Part shown: piece after piece, positions 1 to 9,225 of the stretch
How the letters are laid out: the number at the start of each line of letters is the position of its first letter
How positions within the stretch are numbered: the stretch's first letter is position 1
DNA from: CAWHQZ01 sp963831645
GTDB lineage: Bacteria; Pseudomonadota; Alphaproteobacteria; Rhizobiales; Aestuariivirgaceae
Length of the DNA: 54,947 nucleotides
Direction: 5' to 3'
Assembly (NCBI GenBank): GCA_963831645.1
Contig: CAWHQZ010000020.1
Span: 1 to 54,947, forward strand
The notes under the pieces: model-generated
Told to the model about the DNA's origin: nothing
What the model saw: only the letters and a program-made list of their open reading frames with translations
Database searches by the model: none
Position numbers and translations under genes: made by a program

Positions 1-1
1 A

Positions 2-448
2 ATGTCGACGGCAGCAATTCATCCCGCAGCGACGCATCACTTGCCGGGTTTCATAACGGCTCCGGGAGAAACCGACGTACTGCTCAACGTCATGATCGTC
101 TTCCTCGCCGCTACAGTCCTCATGGTGGGGATCCTGTATTTCCGGCTTCACGCCCTTCCCGAACACATGGCGCACGGAACCAGCAAAGTGCAATTACAGA
201 TCGTAGGTGTTTTGGGGCTTCTCTCGCTGTTCACGCACAACCACATTTACTGGATCGCGGGACTGCTCCTGGCGTTGATCCCGGTTCCGGACTTCTCAAC
301 TCCGTTGAAGGGAATGGCCGAATCCTTGGCAAAGATGGCCGCTACCAAGCAGGCCGTGCCGAACGTCGAGTCGCTTCCTCGGCCGCGACGCGCTCTCGAT
401 CATCCACAGGAAGTTGCCGGCGAAGTAAAGGACCTGAGGCATGCTTGA
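2..448 (+). CDS. Small two-helix membrane protein, function unknown
   Basis: The reading frame opens with an ATG two bases inside the window, so an upstream part cannot be excluded. The 148-residue product has a hydrophobic segment at about residues 26-46 (LLNVMIVFLAATVLMVGILY) and a second one at about 66-95, then a soluble tail with a Lys/Ala-rich stretch. It is probably an inner-membrane protein. I do not recognise a named family. The stop overlaps the start of the next small frame by 8 bases (ATGCTTGA), as in translationally coupled genes. Confidence 0.55.
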   Translation: MSTAAIHPAATHHLPGFITAPGETDVLLNVMIVFLAATVLMVGILYFRLHALPEHMAHGTSKVQLQIVGVLGLLSLFTHNHIYWIAGLLLALIPVPDFSTPLKGMAESLAKMAATKQAVPNVESLPRPRRALDHPQEVAGEVKDLRHA

Positions 449-608
449 ATTGAACGAGAAGACTGGTGAGATCCATTTATCTTTCCCCTCTGCTTGTCCG
501 GTTCGGAAACCAGCAGGCGATGGGGATCGGTCCTGTCGGACCTCAAGTCATCCACATGAATTAGGCTCGCCGTGGAATGCGCGGGAGGCAAAAACGCTGG
601 GCTGGTGA
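441..608 (+). CDS. Short hypothetical frame coupled to the membrane protein
   Basis: A 55-codon frame starts inside the end of the preceding gene (ATG overlapping its TGA). It begins MLELNEKTGEIHLSF and ends in a low-complexity Arg/Ser/His-rich tail. The coupled start suggests that this is the head of a once longer second gene of an operon, now truncated. There is no recognisable domain and it may be non-functional. The stretch from 609 to 733 shows nothing. Confidence 0.25.
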   Translation: MLELNEKTGEIHLSFPSACPVRKPAGDGDRSCRTSSHPHELGSPWNAREAKTLGW

Positions 609-733
609 AGTCCTAGCGGAGAGCCTGAGGCATGTTTGCGGCGAAGGCAGCGATCGCCACGCGGCATCATCATTCTAGCTGTTGGGGCAGTTGCGACTAG
701 GTGGCGCCGATGGCTTGATCGAAGCATTGTGCC

Positions 734-1690
734 TCAGGCAGGGCGAATTGTACGCCACAGCGATGTCAGGATGGGCACTAGCGCTAACGCCGTAACGGCG
801 CCTATGGCAAGGCCGAAGGCCGCTGAAGTGATGACTCCTGCCAGCCAAGCCAGCAGGCCGCCAATGGAGGGAATGGCAGCACGCGCGGCGTCGCTGATGA
901 CATGGACCACCTGTTCGGGCCCATCGATGCCGTATGAATGAAGGCCGTGAATGATGATGCCGCCCCCGACCCAAAGCATGGCAACTGTGCCGACGAAACT
1001 CAGCATCCTAAGGAACGCCGGCATGCCATGGACGGTGACCTTCCCGATGGCGCGTGTAGTCGTACCTCGGCGCTGAGCAAGGTAAACGCCGAAATCGTCC
1101 GCCTTTACGATGATCGCTACCAAGCCGTACACGCCAGCCGTGACGAGAAGGCCGATAGCCGACAGCACGAGTGCCTGCATGAGAATGTTGGGGGTCGCGA
1201 TGCTGGCGAGACTAATCGCCATGATCTCAGCCGAGAGAATAAAGTCGGTGCGGATAGCGCCGGCCACGGTCTCCTCCTCGAGCGCCCTAGCGCCGACGGC
1301 GGGCGCATGTGCGGCGTTCGCGTGCGCGTCGTGCGGCGCCATCATCTGATGCACCTTTTCGTAGCCCTCGAAACAGAGGAACACACCGCCGATCATCAAT
1401 AGAGGCATGATCGCCCAAGGAGCGAAGGCCGAAAGAAGCAATGCCGCCGGCAGCAGGAACAGGATCTTGTTCTTCAGCGAGCCCCGGGCGATGCGTCCGA
1501 TAATCGGCAATTCGCGGTCCGCTGCAAAACCAACCACATATCGGGGTGTAACAGCGGCGTCGTCGATCACGACACCGGCCGCTTTTGCGCTCGCCTTGAT
1601 GGTGTGCGTCGCGGCGTCGTCGAGCGAGGCTGCCGCAACCTTCGCAAGGGCAACAACATCGTCTAGAAGTGCCAGGAGCCCGCTTGCCAT
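734..1690 (-). CDS. yedI: DUF808 (YedI-like) inner-membrane protein
   Basis: The 318-residue polytopic protein matches the DUF808/YedI family over its full length. The N-terminus (MASGLLALLDDVVALAKVAA) and the following DDAATHTIKASAKAAGVVID stretch are typical. Hydrophobic segments lie at about residues 76-105, 145-200 and 215-310. The family is of unknown function and sits in the cytoplasmic membrane. The ATG at 1690 gives the family-standard N-terminus. The gene is divergent from the M14 peptidase gene, with about 180 bp between them and no obvious operator. Confidence 0.85.
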   Translation of the reverse strand: MASGLLALLDDVVALAKVAAASLDDAATHTIKASAKAAGVVIDDAAVTPRYVVGFAADRELPIIGRIARGSLKNKILFLLPAALLLSAFAPWAIMPLLMIGGVFLCFEGYEKVHQMMAPHDAHANAAHAPAVGARALEEETVAGAIRTDFILSAEIMAISLASIATPNILMQALVLSAIGLLVTAGVYGLVAIIVKADDFGVYLAQRRGTTTRAIGKVTVHGMPAFLRMLSFVGTVAMLWVGGGIIIHGLHSYGIDGPEQVVHVISDAARAAIPSIGGLLAWLAGVITSAAFGLAIGAVTALALVPILTSLWRTIRPA

Positions 1691-1867
1691 GTCCCACGCT
1701 CCGTCCGCCTGCGGTTCCTATCTTTTTGGCCTCATCCGCCGAAAAACCGCAAGGCCGTCACGGCCGCGCCGAGCAGAATGGAAACAATGCGCGAAGCGAG
1801 CTCCATCTCAGGTGCCAGGTATGGGGATTGCGGACATGCTCTCGTTCGGGCAACGCTAGCGGAAACC

Positions 1868-3268
1868 ATGGCCATACTCCACGTCGCCGTTACCGGACGC
1901 GATCGGCGTCATCTGTCCGAGCTTCGGAACAAGTTCCGGGTGGTCGTCGTCGGGGCCCGGGAGACCCGCCGCGGCATCGTTGTGGATGCCTACATCCCGG
2001 CCGAGCGAGTCGACTGGCTCCGGAAGAAGGGCTATGGCGTCGAGCTCCTCGAGGAGATCGAGGCCCCGGGTCGCGCGCGCCAGGCCGAAGGCCGTGCCGC
2101 GGCGGAGACCCGCCTCAAGCGCGGACGCTACGGCGACGTGATCTGGGGCGGCGGGTACCTCACCGTAGACGAGGTCGAAACCGCGATCGTGCTGGGCGAG
2201 AAGAACCATCCCGAGGTCTTCGAGCGCATCCCGCTCCCGCATCTGACCTGGGAGAAGCGACGGTGCCACGCCTTCCGCATTGGCACGGGCGACGGCAAGA
2301 AGCGTCCGGCGGTCTGCTTTCTTGCCGGGCTGCACGGACGCGAATGGGGCGGACCGGACATCCTGGTCTACCTCGGCATGCGTCTCCTGCGCGCCTACCG
2401 CGACGGGAAGAGCATCAGGCTGGGCCAGGAGGTCTTCACCCCGGCCCAGGTGCGCGCGATCGTGGAGACGCTGGATGTCGTGGTCTTTCCCCAGGTGAAT
2501 CCCGACGGCCGCCACTTCAGCATGGAGCGGTATCCGTGGTGGCGGAAGAACCGGCGGCCGGCACCCAAGGGGCGCGGGTCGAAGAGCATCGGCGTGGACA
2601 TCAACCGCAACTTTCCCTTCCTGTGGCGCTTCGACCGGCACTTCGCTCCCAATACGGTGGGCAGCTCCTTCAAGCCGAGTGATTACGAGAGTTACGTGGG
2701 TCCCCGCCCGGCCTCCGAGCCCGAGACGCGGAACGTGATCTGGCTCCTCGATCGCTTTCCGAACATCCGATACCTGGTCGACCTGCACAGCTACGGTGAG
2801 ACCATCCTGCACAGCTGGGGCACCGACGAAAACCAGTCCGACGACCCGCGGATGAACTTCCGAAACCCGCGTTACGACGGGATGCGGGGACGGATCCACG
2901 ACCATGTCTACCGGGAGTACCTCCTCGCGGCGGACGCCAAGCTGGCGGCGCGGATGGGGAAGCGGATGGCAGACGCCATCCGGCGGGTGCGGGGACGCGA
3001 ATACAAGGTGAAGCAGGCGGTCGGGCTCTACCCGACCGCGGGCGCCTCGGACGACTACGCCTACAGCCGCCACCTGGTGGATCGTCGCAAGGGAAAGATC
3101 ATCGCCTACACGATCGAGTGGGGGCGCAGCCGTGCCTCCACGCCGTTTCATCCGCCCTACGACGAGATGCGGAAGGTCATGCGCGAGGTGACTGCTGGCC
3201 TGCTCGAGCTCTGCGCGAGCGTGGCAAAGGAGACCCGACGAGGGGAGCCAGCGTACATTAGGCGATGA
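1868..3268 (+). CDS. M14 family zinc carboxypeptidase
   Basis: This is a zinc carboxypeptidase-like protein that would remove C-terminal residues from peptides. The zinc ligands are visible as H-x-x-E (FLAGLHGREWGG) and the later His in YLVDLHSYGE. Substrate-binding Asn-Arg lies in SIGVDINRNFPFLW and the catalytic Glu in YTIEWGRS near the C-terminus. I chose the ATG at 1868 (MAILHVAV) because the 30 upstream codons look non-coding. The N-terminal 70 residues resemble a propeptide-like segment, and no clear signal peptide is seen. It is the first gene of the amino-acid island and could supply basic amino acids from peptides, although specificity cannot be read from sequence. A second, broken copy of its tail lies at 12016-12105. 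Confidence 0.88.
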   Translation: MAILHVAVTGRDRRHLSELRNKFRVVVVGARETRRGIVVDAYIPAERVDWLRKKGYGVELLEEIEAPGRARQAEGRAAAETRLKRGRYGDVIWGGGYLTVDEVETAIVLGEKNHPEVFERIPLPHLTWEKRRCHAFRIGTGDGKKRPAVCFLAGLHGREWGGPDILVYLGMRLLRAYRDGKSIRLGQEVFTPAQVRAIVETLDVVVFPQVNPDGRHFSMERYPWWRKNRRPAPKGRGSKSIGVDINRNFPFLWRFDRHFAPNTVGSSFKPSDYESYVGPRPASEPETRNVIWLLDRFPNIRYLVDLHSYGETILHSWGTDENQSDDPRMNFRNPRYDGMRGRIHDHVYREYLLAADAKLAARMGKRMADAIRRVRGREYKVKQAVGLYPTAGASDDYAYSRHLVDRRKGKIIAYTIEWGRSRASTPFHPPYDEMRKVMREVTAGLLELCASVAKETRRGEPAYIRR

Positions 3269-3446
3269 TGCGGTCGATCTCGCCGGTCGCTCAAGAGATC
3301 GGGCGGCCAGCCTTGCATCTTCTGCTCCATACCACCCTGCATTCGATTGCCGCTGTCTGGTTCAGAACGCACTTGAGCAGGGCTTGCTTCACATGATGTC
3401 GACGCCTGACGCGTCTCCGGGTGACGTAGTTGGCGGCCTTGAGGGC

Positions 3447-3620
3447 CTACGTAAACAGTTCCAAGAGAAAGGTCTCGGCGACGCGTTCGGTTTCGACGTA
3501 CAGAATCGTGCTCGAGGGCGATCTCGCGGCAACCCTCCCAACAGCGTCATACAATTGCGATGCGCCGATGACAGCGGACTTTCCCGTCGCTGACATGAAC
3601 AGCCGACACTGACCACCGCG
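3447..3620 (-). pseudogene. Carbamate-kinase-like C-terminal fragment
   Basis: Read on the minus strand, a short frame contains MSATGKSAVIGASQLYDAVG and ends at a TAG. The ATGKSAxIGA core and the preceding Cys-x-x-F match the end of the intact carbamate kinase just upstream (ACHFAKATGKSAAIGALADI). The fragment lacks the rest of the kinase and its last 30 residues are divergent. I read it as the tail of a second carbamate-kinase-family copy. The homology is short, so this is moderate at best. The sequence between 3269 and 3446 shows nothing. Confidence 0.45.
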
Positions 3621-3649
3621 GCCAGCGCCTTTACGGTGCACTGTGGGAA

Positions 3650-3829
3650 TCATGGCGGGGCAACGAAAATCTGAAAGACCGATCCGTGCGGGTTGCCCGG
3701 CGACGCCCACAGGCGCCCGCCATGAGCTTCGATGATCGACCGACAAATCGACAGCCCAAGCCCCATTCCGTCGTGCTTCGTAGTAAAGAATGCATCGAAG
3801 ATGCGCTCCTCATCCCAGAGCGCGAGGAA
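3650..3829 (-). pseudogene. Histidine kinase C-terminal (HATPase) fragment
   Basis: About 59 codons on the minus strand read DEERIFDAFFTTKHDGMGLG, then LSICRSIIEAHGGRLWAS, ending FQIFVAPP and a stop. This is the F box, G2 box and terminal strand of a sensor histidine kinase ATPase domain, of the kind fused to PAS domains in rhizobia. Everything upstream is missing. The fragment begins directly after the stop codon of arcC and in the same frame, so a recombination joined the two. It is not expected to be functional. Confidence 0.8.
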
Positions 3830-4768
3830 TCACCTATGCCAATTTATGCCCGTGAACTTGGCATTGACGATCGTGCCTTTTGTGCCACTGACGATAGACG
3901 GAATATCGGCCAATGCTCCAATGGCTGCGGACTTTCCGGTGGCTTTTGCGAAGTGACAGGCCAATTCGACCTTCGGTCCCATGGAACCCGCTGGAAACGA
4001 GTGTTCAGAGAGAGCATCGGGGTGCGCCTCGTGGATGGCTCTCGCCTGCGGCGTTCCGTAGTCGAGGAAGACTGCCGTGGGGTCCGTCGCCATGATGAAA
4101 AGATCGGCGTCCAGTTCGCGAGCCAAGAGCTCTGAACACGCATCCTTGTCAATCACTGCCTCCACGCCCACGAGCTTTCGGTCCGCCCCCCGCTCGTACA
4201 TGGTTGGAATGCCCCCACCGCCAGCGCAAATGATCACGGTTTGATGATCGAGCAGCCAGCGGATCGGTCGGATCTCGAAAATGCGCTTCGGCGTTGGCGA
4301 GGGCACTACGCGCCGCCATTTAATGCCGTCCTGCTTGAAGACCCAGCCCTTCTCTGCCCTTATCCGATCGGCTTCGGCACGATCATAGACAGGGCCAACG
4401 AATTTTGTCGGATTCTTGAAACCCGGATCGTCTCCGTCGACTTCCACCATGGTAAGCAGCGTGGCAAATGGAACTTCAAAAGGAAGCAGGTTGCCGAGCT
4501 CCTGCTCGATCATGTAGCCGATCATTCCCTCGGTTTCCGCGCCGAGAACGTCCATCGGGTAGGCCTCGTCCGATTTATACGCCGCACCCTGCAGTGCCAA
4601 CAGCCCCACCTGCGGGCCGTTGCCGTGGCTGATCACCACTTGATGCTCGGCAGCGATTGGTGCAATCGCTTCCGCCGCGATCCTGATGTTCTTTCGCTGC
4701 ACTTCCGCGGTCATCGGCTCGCCGCGCTTCAGAAGCGCGTTGCCCCCCAGTGCAATCACCACGCGCAT
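3830..4768 (-). CDS. arcC: Carbamate kinase
   Basis: The 312-residue enzyme of the amino-acid kinase fold transfers phosphate from carbamoyl phosphate to ADP, the ATP-yielding step of the arginine deiminase pathway. The N-terminal RVVIALGGNALL and VISHGNGPQVGLLALQ motifs, the central AGGGGIP loop and the C-terminal ATGKSAAIGAL segment are all present. Its length is normal for the family. It is the last gene of the arcA-arcB-arcC set, starting 2 bp after arcB. A GGTGA just ahead of the ATG is the likely ribosome site. It is cytoplasmic. Confidence 0.95.
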   Translation of the reverse strand: MRVVIALGGNALLKRGEPMTAEVQRKNIRIAAEAIAPIAAEHQVVISHGNGPQVGLLALQGAAYKSDEAYPMDVLGAETEGMIGYMIEQELGNLLPFEVPFATLLTMVEVDGDDPGFKNPTKFVGPVYDRAEADRIRAEKGWVFKQDGIKWRRVVPSPTPKRIFEIRPIRWLLDHQTVIICAGGGGIPTMYERGADRKLVGVEAVIDKDACSELLARELDADLFIMATDPTAVFLDYGTPQARAIHEAHPDALSEHSFPAGSMGPKVELACHFAKATGKSAAIGALADIPSIVSGTKGTIVNAKFTGINWHR

Positions 4769-4770
4769 GT

Positions 4771-5775
4771 CTAGTCACCCAGTGTGGCCACCAGCAGGGC
4801 CTTGATCGTGTGCATCCGGTTTTCTGCCTGCTCGAATGCTATGTTCGCTTCCAATTCAAAAACATCGTTTGTCACTTCGAGACCATTGGACATTCCATAG
4901 TCGGCAGCGATCTGTTTTCCCACCACGGTCTCCGTGTCGTGGAAGGCCGGTAGGCAGTGCATGAACTTCACCTGCGGATTCCCGCTTGCCTTCATCAATG
5001 TGGCATTGACCTGGTAAGGCGTTAGCAACTTGATGCGTTCCTTCCACACTTCCTTGGCTTCGCCCATGGAAACCCACACATCGGTGTGAATGAAGTCGAC
5101 ACCTTTCACGGCAGCTGCCGGGTCTTCAGTGATTGCCAGCCGCGCACCGGACTTGGCTGCAAGGCCGTCGGCGATTTTCCTGTATTCGTCTGATGGCCAC
5201 AACTGCTTCGGTCCGCAGATCCGAACGTCCATGCCCATAAGGCAGCCGACGATCAGCAGCGAGTGGCCCATGTTGGATCGCGTGTCGCCGACATAGGCGT
5301 ACTTGATTTCACTCAGCGGCTTGTCGCTATGCTCGCGCATGGTCATGACGTCGGCGATCATCTGAGTCGGATGGTACTCATCGGTCAAACCGTTGTAGAC
5401 CGGGACGCCAGCATATTTGGCGAGCGTTTCCACGCCGTGCTGGGCCGCGCCGCGATACTCGATGGCGTCAAACATCCGTCCTAGGACACGCGCAGTATCC
5501 TTGAACGATTCCTTGTGGCCGATCTGCGATCCGGCGGGGTCAAGATAGGTGACATTTGCGCCCTGATCATAACAGGCCACTTCGAAGGCACAGCGGGTGC
5601 GGGTCGAAGTCTTCTCGAAGATCAGGCAAATTTCCTTGCCTTCGAGGTGCTTCTGTTCAGTGCGTGCATATTTCGCGCGCTTCAGATCGCGAGCCAGGTC
5701 GAGGAGGTAACGGAACTCGCGCGGTGCATAATCCTGCACAGTCAACAGCGATCGGTTGCGAAGATTGAAGCTCAT
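4771..5775 (-). CDS. arcB: Ornithine carbamoyltransferase (catabolic)
   Basis: The 334-residue enzyme would phosphorolyse citrulline to ornithine and carbamoyl phosphate in this context. The carbamoyl-phosphate motif STRTR is near residue 57, HPTQMIAD lies mid-protein, and the ornithine/catalytic motif MHCLP is near residue 272. Its position between arcA and arcC argues for the catabolic role, although anabolic ArgF enzymes share the motifs. A GAAGGAAG ribosome site precedes the ATG, and the spacing from arcA is 39 bp. It ends 2 bp before arcC. Confidence 0.94.
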   Translation of the reverse strand: MSFNLRNRSLLTVQDYAPREFRYLLDLARDLKRAKYARTEQKHLEGKEICLIFEKTSTRTRCAFEVACYDQGANVTYLDPAGSQIGHKESFKDTARVLGRMFDAIEYRGAAQHGVETLAKYAGVPVYNGLTDEYHPTQMIADVMTMREHSDKPLSEIKYAYVGDTRSNMGHSLLIVGCLMGMDVRICGPKQLWPSDEYRKIADGLAAKSGARLAITEDPAAAVKGVDFIHTDVWVSMGEAKEVWKERIKLLTPYQVNATLMKASGNPQVKFMHCLPAFHDTETVVGKQIAADYGMSNGLEVTNDVFELEANIAFEQAENRMHTIKALLVATLGD

Positions 5776-5814
5776 TTCCCTGCTTCCTTCAGATTGCGCC
5801 CAAGAACAGGCTTC

Positions 5815-7044
5815 TCAATAGGCGGGCTCGCGCCAGATCGGGCAAGTCATGCAATGACCGCCGCCGCGACCCCGGCCGAGTTCTGAGCCGCGGACGGTGA
5901 TCACTTCCACTCCGGCCTTGCGAAGCAGGGTGTTGGTGTGGGTGTTGCGGTCATAGGCAACCACCACGCCAGGCTCCAGTGCGACAACGTTGTTGCCGTC
6001 GTCCCATTGCTCCCGCTCGGCTTCATAAGTGTTGCCGCCAGTGGCCACACTGCGCAGCTTGTTCAGGCCCAGCGCGTCGCGGACCACCTCAAGCATCGGC
6101 TTTTCTTCCTGCCGCACTTCAAAGTCTCCATTGTCATCAGTCGGATGGAGGCTGTAGCAGCGGATCTGGCCGACGACCTCCTCGAATAACGTCACAAGAT
6201 CCCGGTCACAGAAACTGAACACCGTATCGAGGTGCATGGCCGCGCGGCTTTTCGGCATGAGGCAACCTATTACACGGGCGGCAGCCTTAGCCTTGAACAG
6301 CTGTCGTGCAACTTGCCACACTGCCTGATAGGTAGTGCGCTCGCCCATACCGATGAGGACGATGCCCTTGCCGATCGGCATCACGTCGCCGCCTTCCATT
6401 GTCGAGTTTCCGAAATTTTCGTCGGAATCGCCCCACCAGATCCTGAAGCCCTGGTCTTTGAATGTGGGATGGAACTTGTAGACTGCGCGCTGCAGCAATG
6501 TTTCGGGCTTGCGGGCCGGCCAGAACATCGGATTGAGAGTTACCCCGTTGTAGATCCAGCACGACGGATCACGCTGAAACAGGGTGTTGGGAATGGGTGG
6601 CATCACGAATTCGGCGCCCCCGAAGGCATCGCTCATAAGCAGTTTGACGCGGCCTTCAGGAAGGTCGGAGATGGCGATACCACCAATAAGAAAGGCCGCC
6701 AGCTGTTTGGCAGGCATCTCGTCAAGCCACGGCCGGACGAAAGCAGCAACCTGGATGCCCAAAGCGTTGTCGGTTATCTGCCGGTCGAGCACGAAGCGGC
6801 GCGCTTCCTTGTCTTCGAGCGTCTGCGCCAAAAGATCGTGCAGCTCCAGTACCTCGACTCCACGCTCCTCCATTTTGAGTGTGAAATCGTAGTGGTCCTT
6901 CTGGGCTTCATGAACCCAAATCACGTCGTCAAACAGGAGGCTGTGACAGTTCCCCGGAGTGAGCCGCTGGTGAGCAAGCGACGGCCGACATACCAAGACG
7001 GTTTTTAGTTTTCCGACTTCGGAATGAACTCCATACTCTCGCAT
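5815..7044 (-). CDS. arcA: Arginine deiminase
   Basis: The 409-residue guanidino-group hydrolase converts arginine to citrulline and ammonia. Catalytic features are visible: FQRDPS, EGGDVMPIGKG, the His-Asp pair region MHLDTVFSFCDRD, and the nucleophilic Cys in GRGGGHCMTCP at the C-terminus. Length is standard. The ATG at 7044 has a GGGAGAA site just upstream. It is the first gene of the minus-strand arc operon, and the 418-bp gap to the divergent permease contains an FNR/FixK-type site. Confidence 0.95.
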   Translation of the reverse strand: MREYGVHSEVGKLKTVLVCRPSLAHQRLTPGNCHSLLFDDVIWVHEAQKDHYDFTLKMEERGVEVLELHDLLAQTLEDKEARRFVLDRQITDNALGIQVAAFVRPWLDEMPAKQLAAFLIGGIAISDLPEGRVKLLMSDAFGGAEFVMPPIPNTLFQRDPSCWIYNGVTLNPMFWPARKPETLLQRAVYKFHPTFKDQGFRIWWGDSDENFGNSTMEGGDVMPIGKGIVLIGMGERTTYQAVWQVARQLFKAKAAARVIGCLMPKSRAAMHLDTVFSFCDRDLVTLFEEVVGQIRCYSLHPTDDNGDFEVRQEEKPMLEVVRDALGLNKLRSVATGGNTYEAEREQWDDGNNVVALEPGVVVAYDRNTHTNTLLRKAGVEVITVRGSELGRGRGGGHCMTCPIWREPAY

Positions 7045-7296
7045 TTAGATTCTCCCTGTGCGGGGTAGACCGTGTCTTGTAGACTTGACGTTCACCACGC
7101 GGGTCGTCAACAGCGAAACAAGCACTTAAAGGCCCTGAGCTTCTGTATTTCTACCGGCCGCGCTTCGGCTACCTTTGCACTATTTGCCATCTGTTGTCCT
7201 CTACCAGGCCGCCGGTAGGCCTTCGCTTGACATGCTCTGAAGCGCCGAACCTACGATCCGGTTAGTCGCATTTACTTCAACGCCAAAAATGGCGTA

Positions 7297-7310
7297 TTGA
7301 CGAAGGTCAA
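7297..7310. promoter_or_regulatory. FNR/FixK-type box between arcA and the permease gene
   Basis: TTGACGAAGGTCAA is a perfect TTGA-N6-TCAA palindrome. It lies 253 bp upstream of arcA and 153 bp upstream of the divergent antiporter. FNR/Anr control of arginine deiminase operons is established in other proteobacteria. The remaining intergenic DNA (7045-7296 and 7311-7462) shows no other element that I recognise. Confidence 0.6.
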
Positions 7311-7462
7311 GGGATCAATCGGAATCTCGGCAGACACTCTCCTGACGGGTGGGTCATTGCGTGCCATCCTGGCCCCAACCCTGTCGCAGAGGATTTTTGC
7401 CGGATGATGACCGCGAGGCGCTGTCGCGTATCTAGGCGCGGATAACTGGGTGCGGGATCGAA

Positions 7463-8782
7463 ATGGTGAAAAAGGAGAAAAGCCTCGGTATCGCTGCCTG
7501 CACGGCCATTGTGGTCGGCAACATGGTGGGCTCCGGTTTCTATCTTTCGCCGGCCGCCCTGGCGCCCTACGGCAATCTTGCAATCCTTGCCTGGATCGTC
7601 ATGGCCGTCGGCGCGATCTGTCTCGGCCTCACTTTCGCCAAGCTCGCGCGGCTCGCACCCGTGACCGGCGGACCCTACGCCTATACAAGGCTCGCCTATG
7701 GCGACTCCGCAGGCTTCCTTATCGCCTGGGGCTACTGGATTTCGATCTGGACCTCACTGCCGGTGATCGCCATCGCCTTTGCCGGTGCGGTGATGGACTA
7801 TTTCCCGGGAATGCACAACAGGACCATGGCCGTCGTGCTGACGCTGGGCGCGATCTGGGGCGTCGTTGGCGTCAACCTGCGCGGGGTCAAGGCAGCCGGC
7901 ATCTTCTCGGAAATCACGACCTACTCCAAGCTGGTGCCATTCGCCGCCATCGCGCTGATCGGGCTGCTCTACGTCGATGCATCCAACTTCACGCCCTTCG
8001 ATTCCAGCCAGACTTCGTTGTTCACCGCAGGCGCCGCCATGGCGCCATTGACGATGTTTGCCTTTCTCGGGCTGGAATCCGCCACGGTGCCGGCAGGCGA
8101 CGTCAAGGATGCCGCACGCACGATCCCGAGGGCGACGGTGCTCGGTATCGGCATCGCCGCGCTGCTCTATGTGCTGGGTACCGTTGCGGTCATGGGGGTG
8201 GTTCCAGGCAGTCAGCTGGTGAAATCGGTAGCGCCCTTCTCGGATGCCGCGCAGATCATGTGGGGCCCGTGGGGTGGAACACTGGTGTCGCTCGCCATTA
8301 TCCTGTCGTCGATCGGTGCGCTCAACGGATGGACGCTGCTGATGGGACAGGTGCCCATGGCCGCCTCCCGGGACAAGCTGTTCCCGCCCGTCTTCAGCAA
8401 GCTATCCGCGCGCGAGGTTCCGGCGACAGGCATCATTGTCTCGGCTGCACTCGCTACGCTGCTGGTTCTTGTTCAGGCCATTAGCGCATCGGGCTTCTCG
8501 GCCGCCTACAATATGGTAGTCGGACTGAGCACGATGGCCGCCGTAATCCCCTACGCCTTCTGCGCCCTGGCCAGCCCACTGGTTGCGGCACGGACGACAC
8601 CCGGAGTCACGATGCCGCGCCTCACGATCATCGAGATCGTCGCATTCATCTTCGCGGCGTTCACGCTCTACGGCTGCGGTGCCGAGCCCGTGCTCTATGG
8701 TCTGATACTGCTGATCCTAGGGATTCCCGTCTTCGTCTGGCAACGACGGCGCACCTCCTCTGCCGAGGATGCATCCAACTAG
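7463..8782 (+). CDS. APC-family basic amino acid antiporter (AdiC/ArcD-like)
   Basis: The 439-residue, roughly 12-helix transporter belongs to the basic amino acid/polyamine antiporter branch of the APC superfamily. The substrate-site glycine motif appears as GNMVGSGFYLSP in helix 1, TGGPYAYTRLAYG follows in helix 3, and AFLGLESATVPAG in helix 6 matches AdiC. The context next to arcABC and arginine decarboxylases suggests arginine/ornithine or arginine/agmatine exchange, but the exact substrate pair is inferred. It is an inner-membrane protein. A potential ribosome site is not strong. Confidence 0.85.
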   Translation: MVKKEKSLGIAACTAIVVGNMVGSGFYLSPAALAPYGNLAILAWIVMAVGAICLGLTFAKLARLAPVTGGPYAYTRLAYGDSAGFLIAWGYWISIWTSLPVIAIAFAGAVMDYFPGMHNRTMAVVLTLGAIWGVVGVNLRGVKAAGIFSEITTYSKLVPFAAIALIGLLYVDASNFTPFDSSQTSLFTAGAAMAPLTMFAFLGLESATVPAGDVKDAARTIPRATVLGIGIAALLYVLGTVAVMGVVPGSQLVKSVAPFSDAAQIMWGPWGGTLVSLAIILSSIGALNGWTLLMGQVPMAASRDKLFPPVFSKLSAREVPATGIIVSAALATLLVLVQAISASGFSAAYNMVVGLSTMAAVIPYAFCALASPLVAARTTPGVTMPRLTIIEIVAFIFAAFTLYGCGAEPVLYGLILLILGIPVFVWQRRRTSSAEDASN

Positions 8783-8965
8783 AGGGCGCGCTGATGATAG
8801 GCTACGACGCGCCGTGGCCGACCTCAGAGAAGAACTGGCGGACCTGCAAACCGTCGTTGGTGTCAATCAGGGCCGAACTTTGACCCCTGATCAGCGTGCA
8901 AAACTGCCTCCCTCCCCCCGCGGCGGGCGATCGATCCAGGGCCCGCCCTACATAGGTCGGCGTGT

Positions 8966-9112
8966 CGCCTGCGCCACATCCTGGACGCGGACCAGAAAGT
9001 TCGGGGGCTATTAGGGGCGCCCCGAAATCACGCTACTGAGGAACTGGCGCACGCCGCTACGTCTTCACGCATAGGACGTGATAGGTCCCGTCGATCAGCT
9101 CGGCCCCTTCCC
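8966..9112 (+). repeat. Direct repeat copy A (partner at 21377-21503)
   Basis: This segment repeats 21377-21503 in the same orientation. The last 60 bp or so, including GTCTTCACGCATAGGACGTG, are identical, and the first part (CGCCTGCGCCACATCCTGG) also matches, with indels between. The two copies bracket about 12.3 kb containing three decarboxylases, the porin, potE and the binding protein. Confidence 0.8.
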
Positions 9113-9113
9113 G
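9057..9113 (-). pseudogene. Arginine decarboxylase C-terminal tail remnant
   Basis: On the minus strand the codons read EGAELIDGTYHVLCVKT and a stop, identical to the last 17 residues of the arginine decarboxylase at 21448-23752. Homology ends abruptly upstream. It is the footprint of a decarboxylase gene that once ended here, or of duplication of that gene's 3' end. Confidence 0.8.
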
Positions 9114-9225
9114 GCCGTGCTCATGCCCCACCAGCAAGCGAAGCTGGCAAGCGGCGCCAAAGACAAGGAGCACGCTATGTCTCAGGAACTCAAGGGCGGG
9201 GCTTTGGAACGGGTGGTGGGTAAAG

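Noticed and set aside
1856..3151. Long minus-strand open frame opposite the M14 peptidase
   Set aside because: It lies wholly antisense to a gene with clear catalytic motifs; its Pro/Arg/His-rich composition is typical of a high-GC shadow frame.
8860..8905. TTTGACCCCTGATCAG as a further FNR box
   Set aside because: The second half-site does not fit TCAA at the right spacing and no gene starts nearby.
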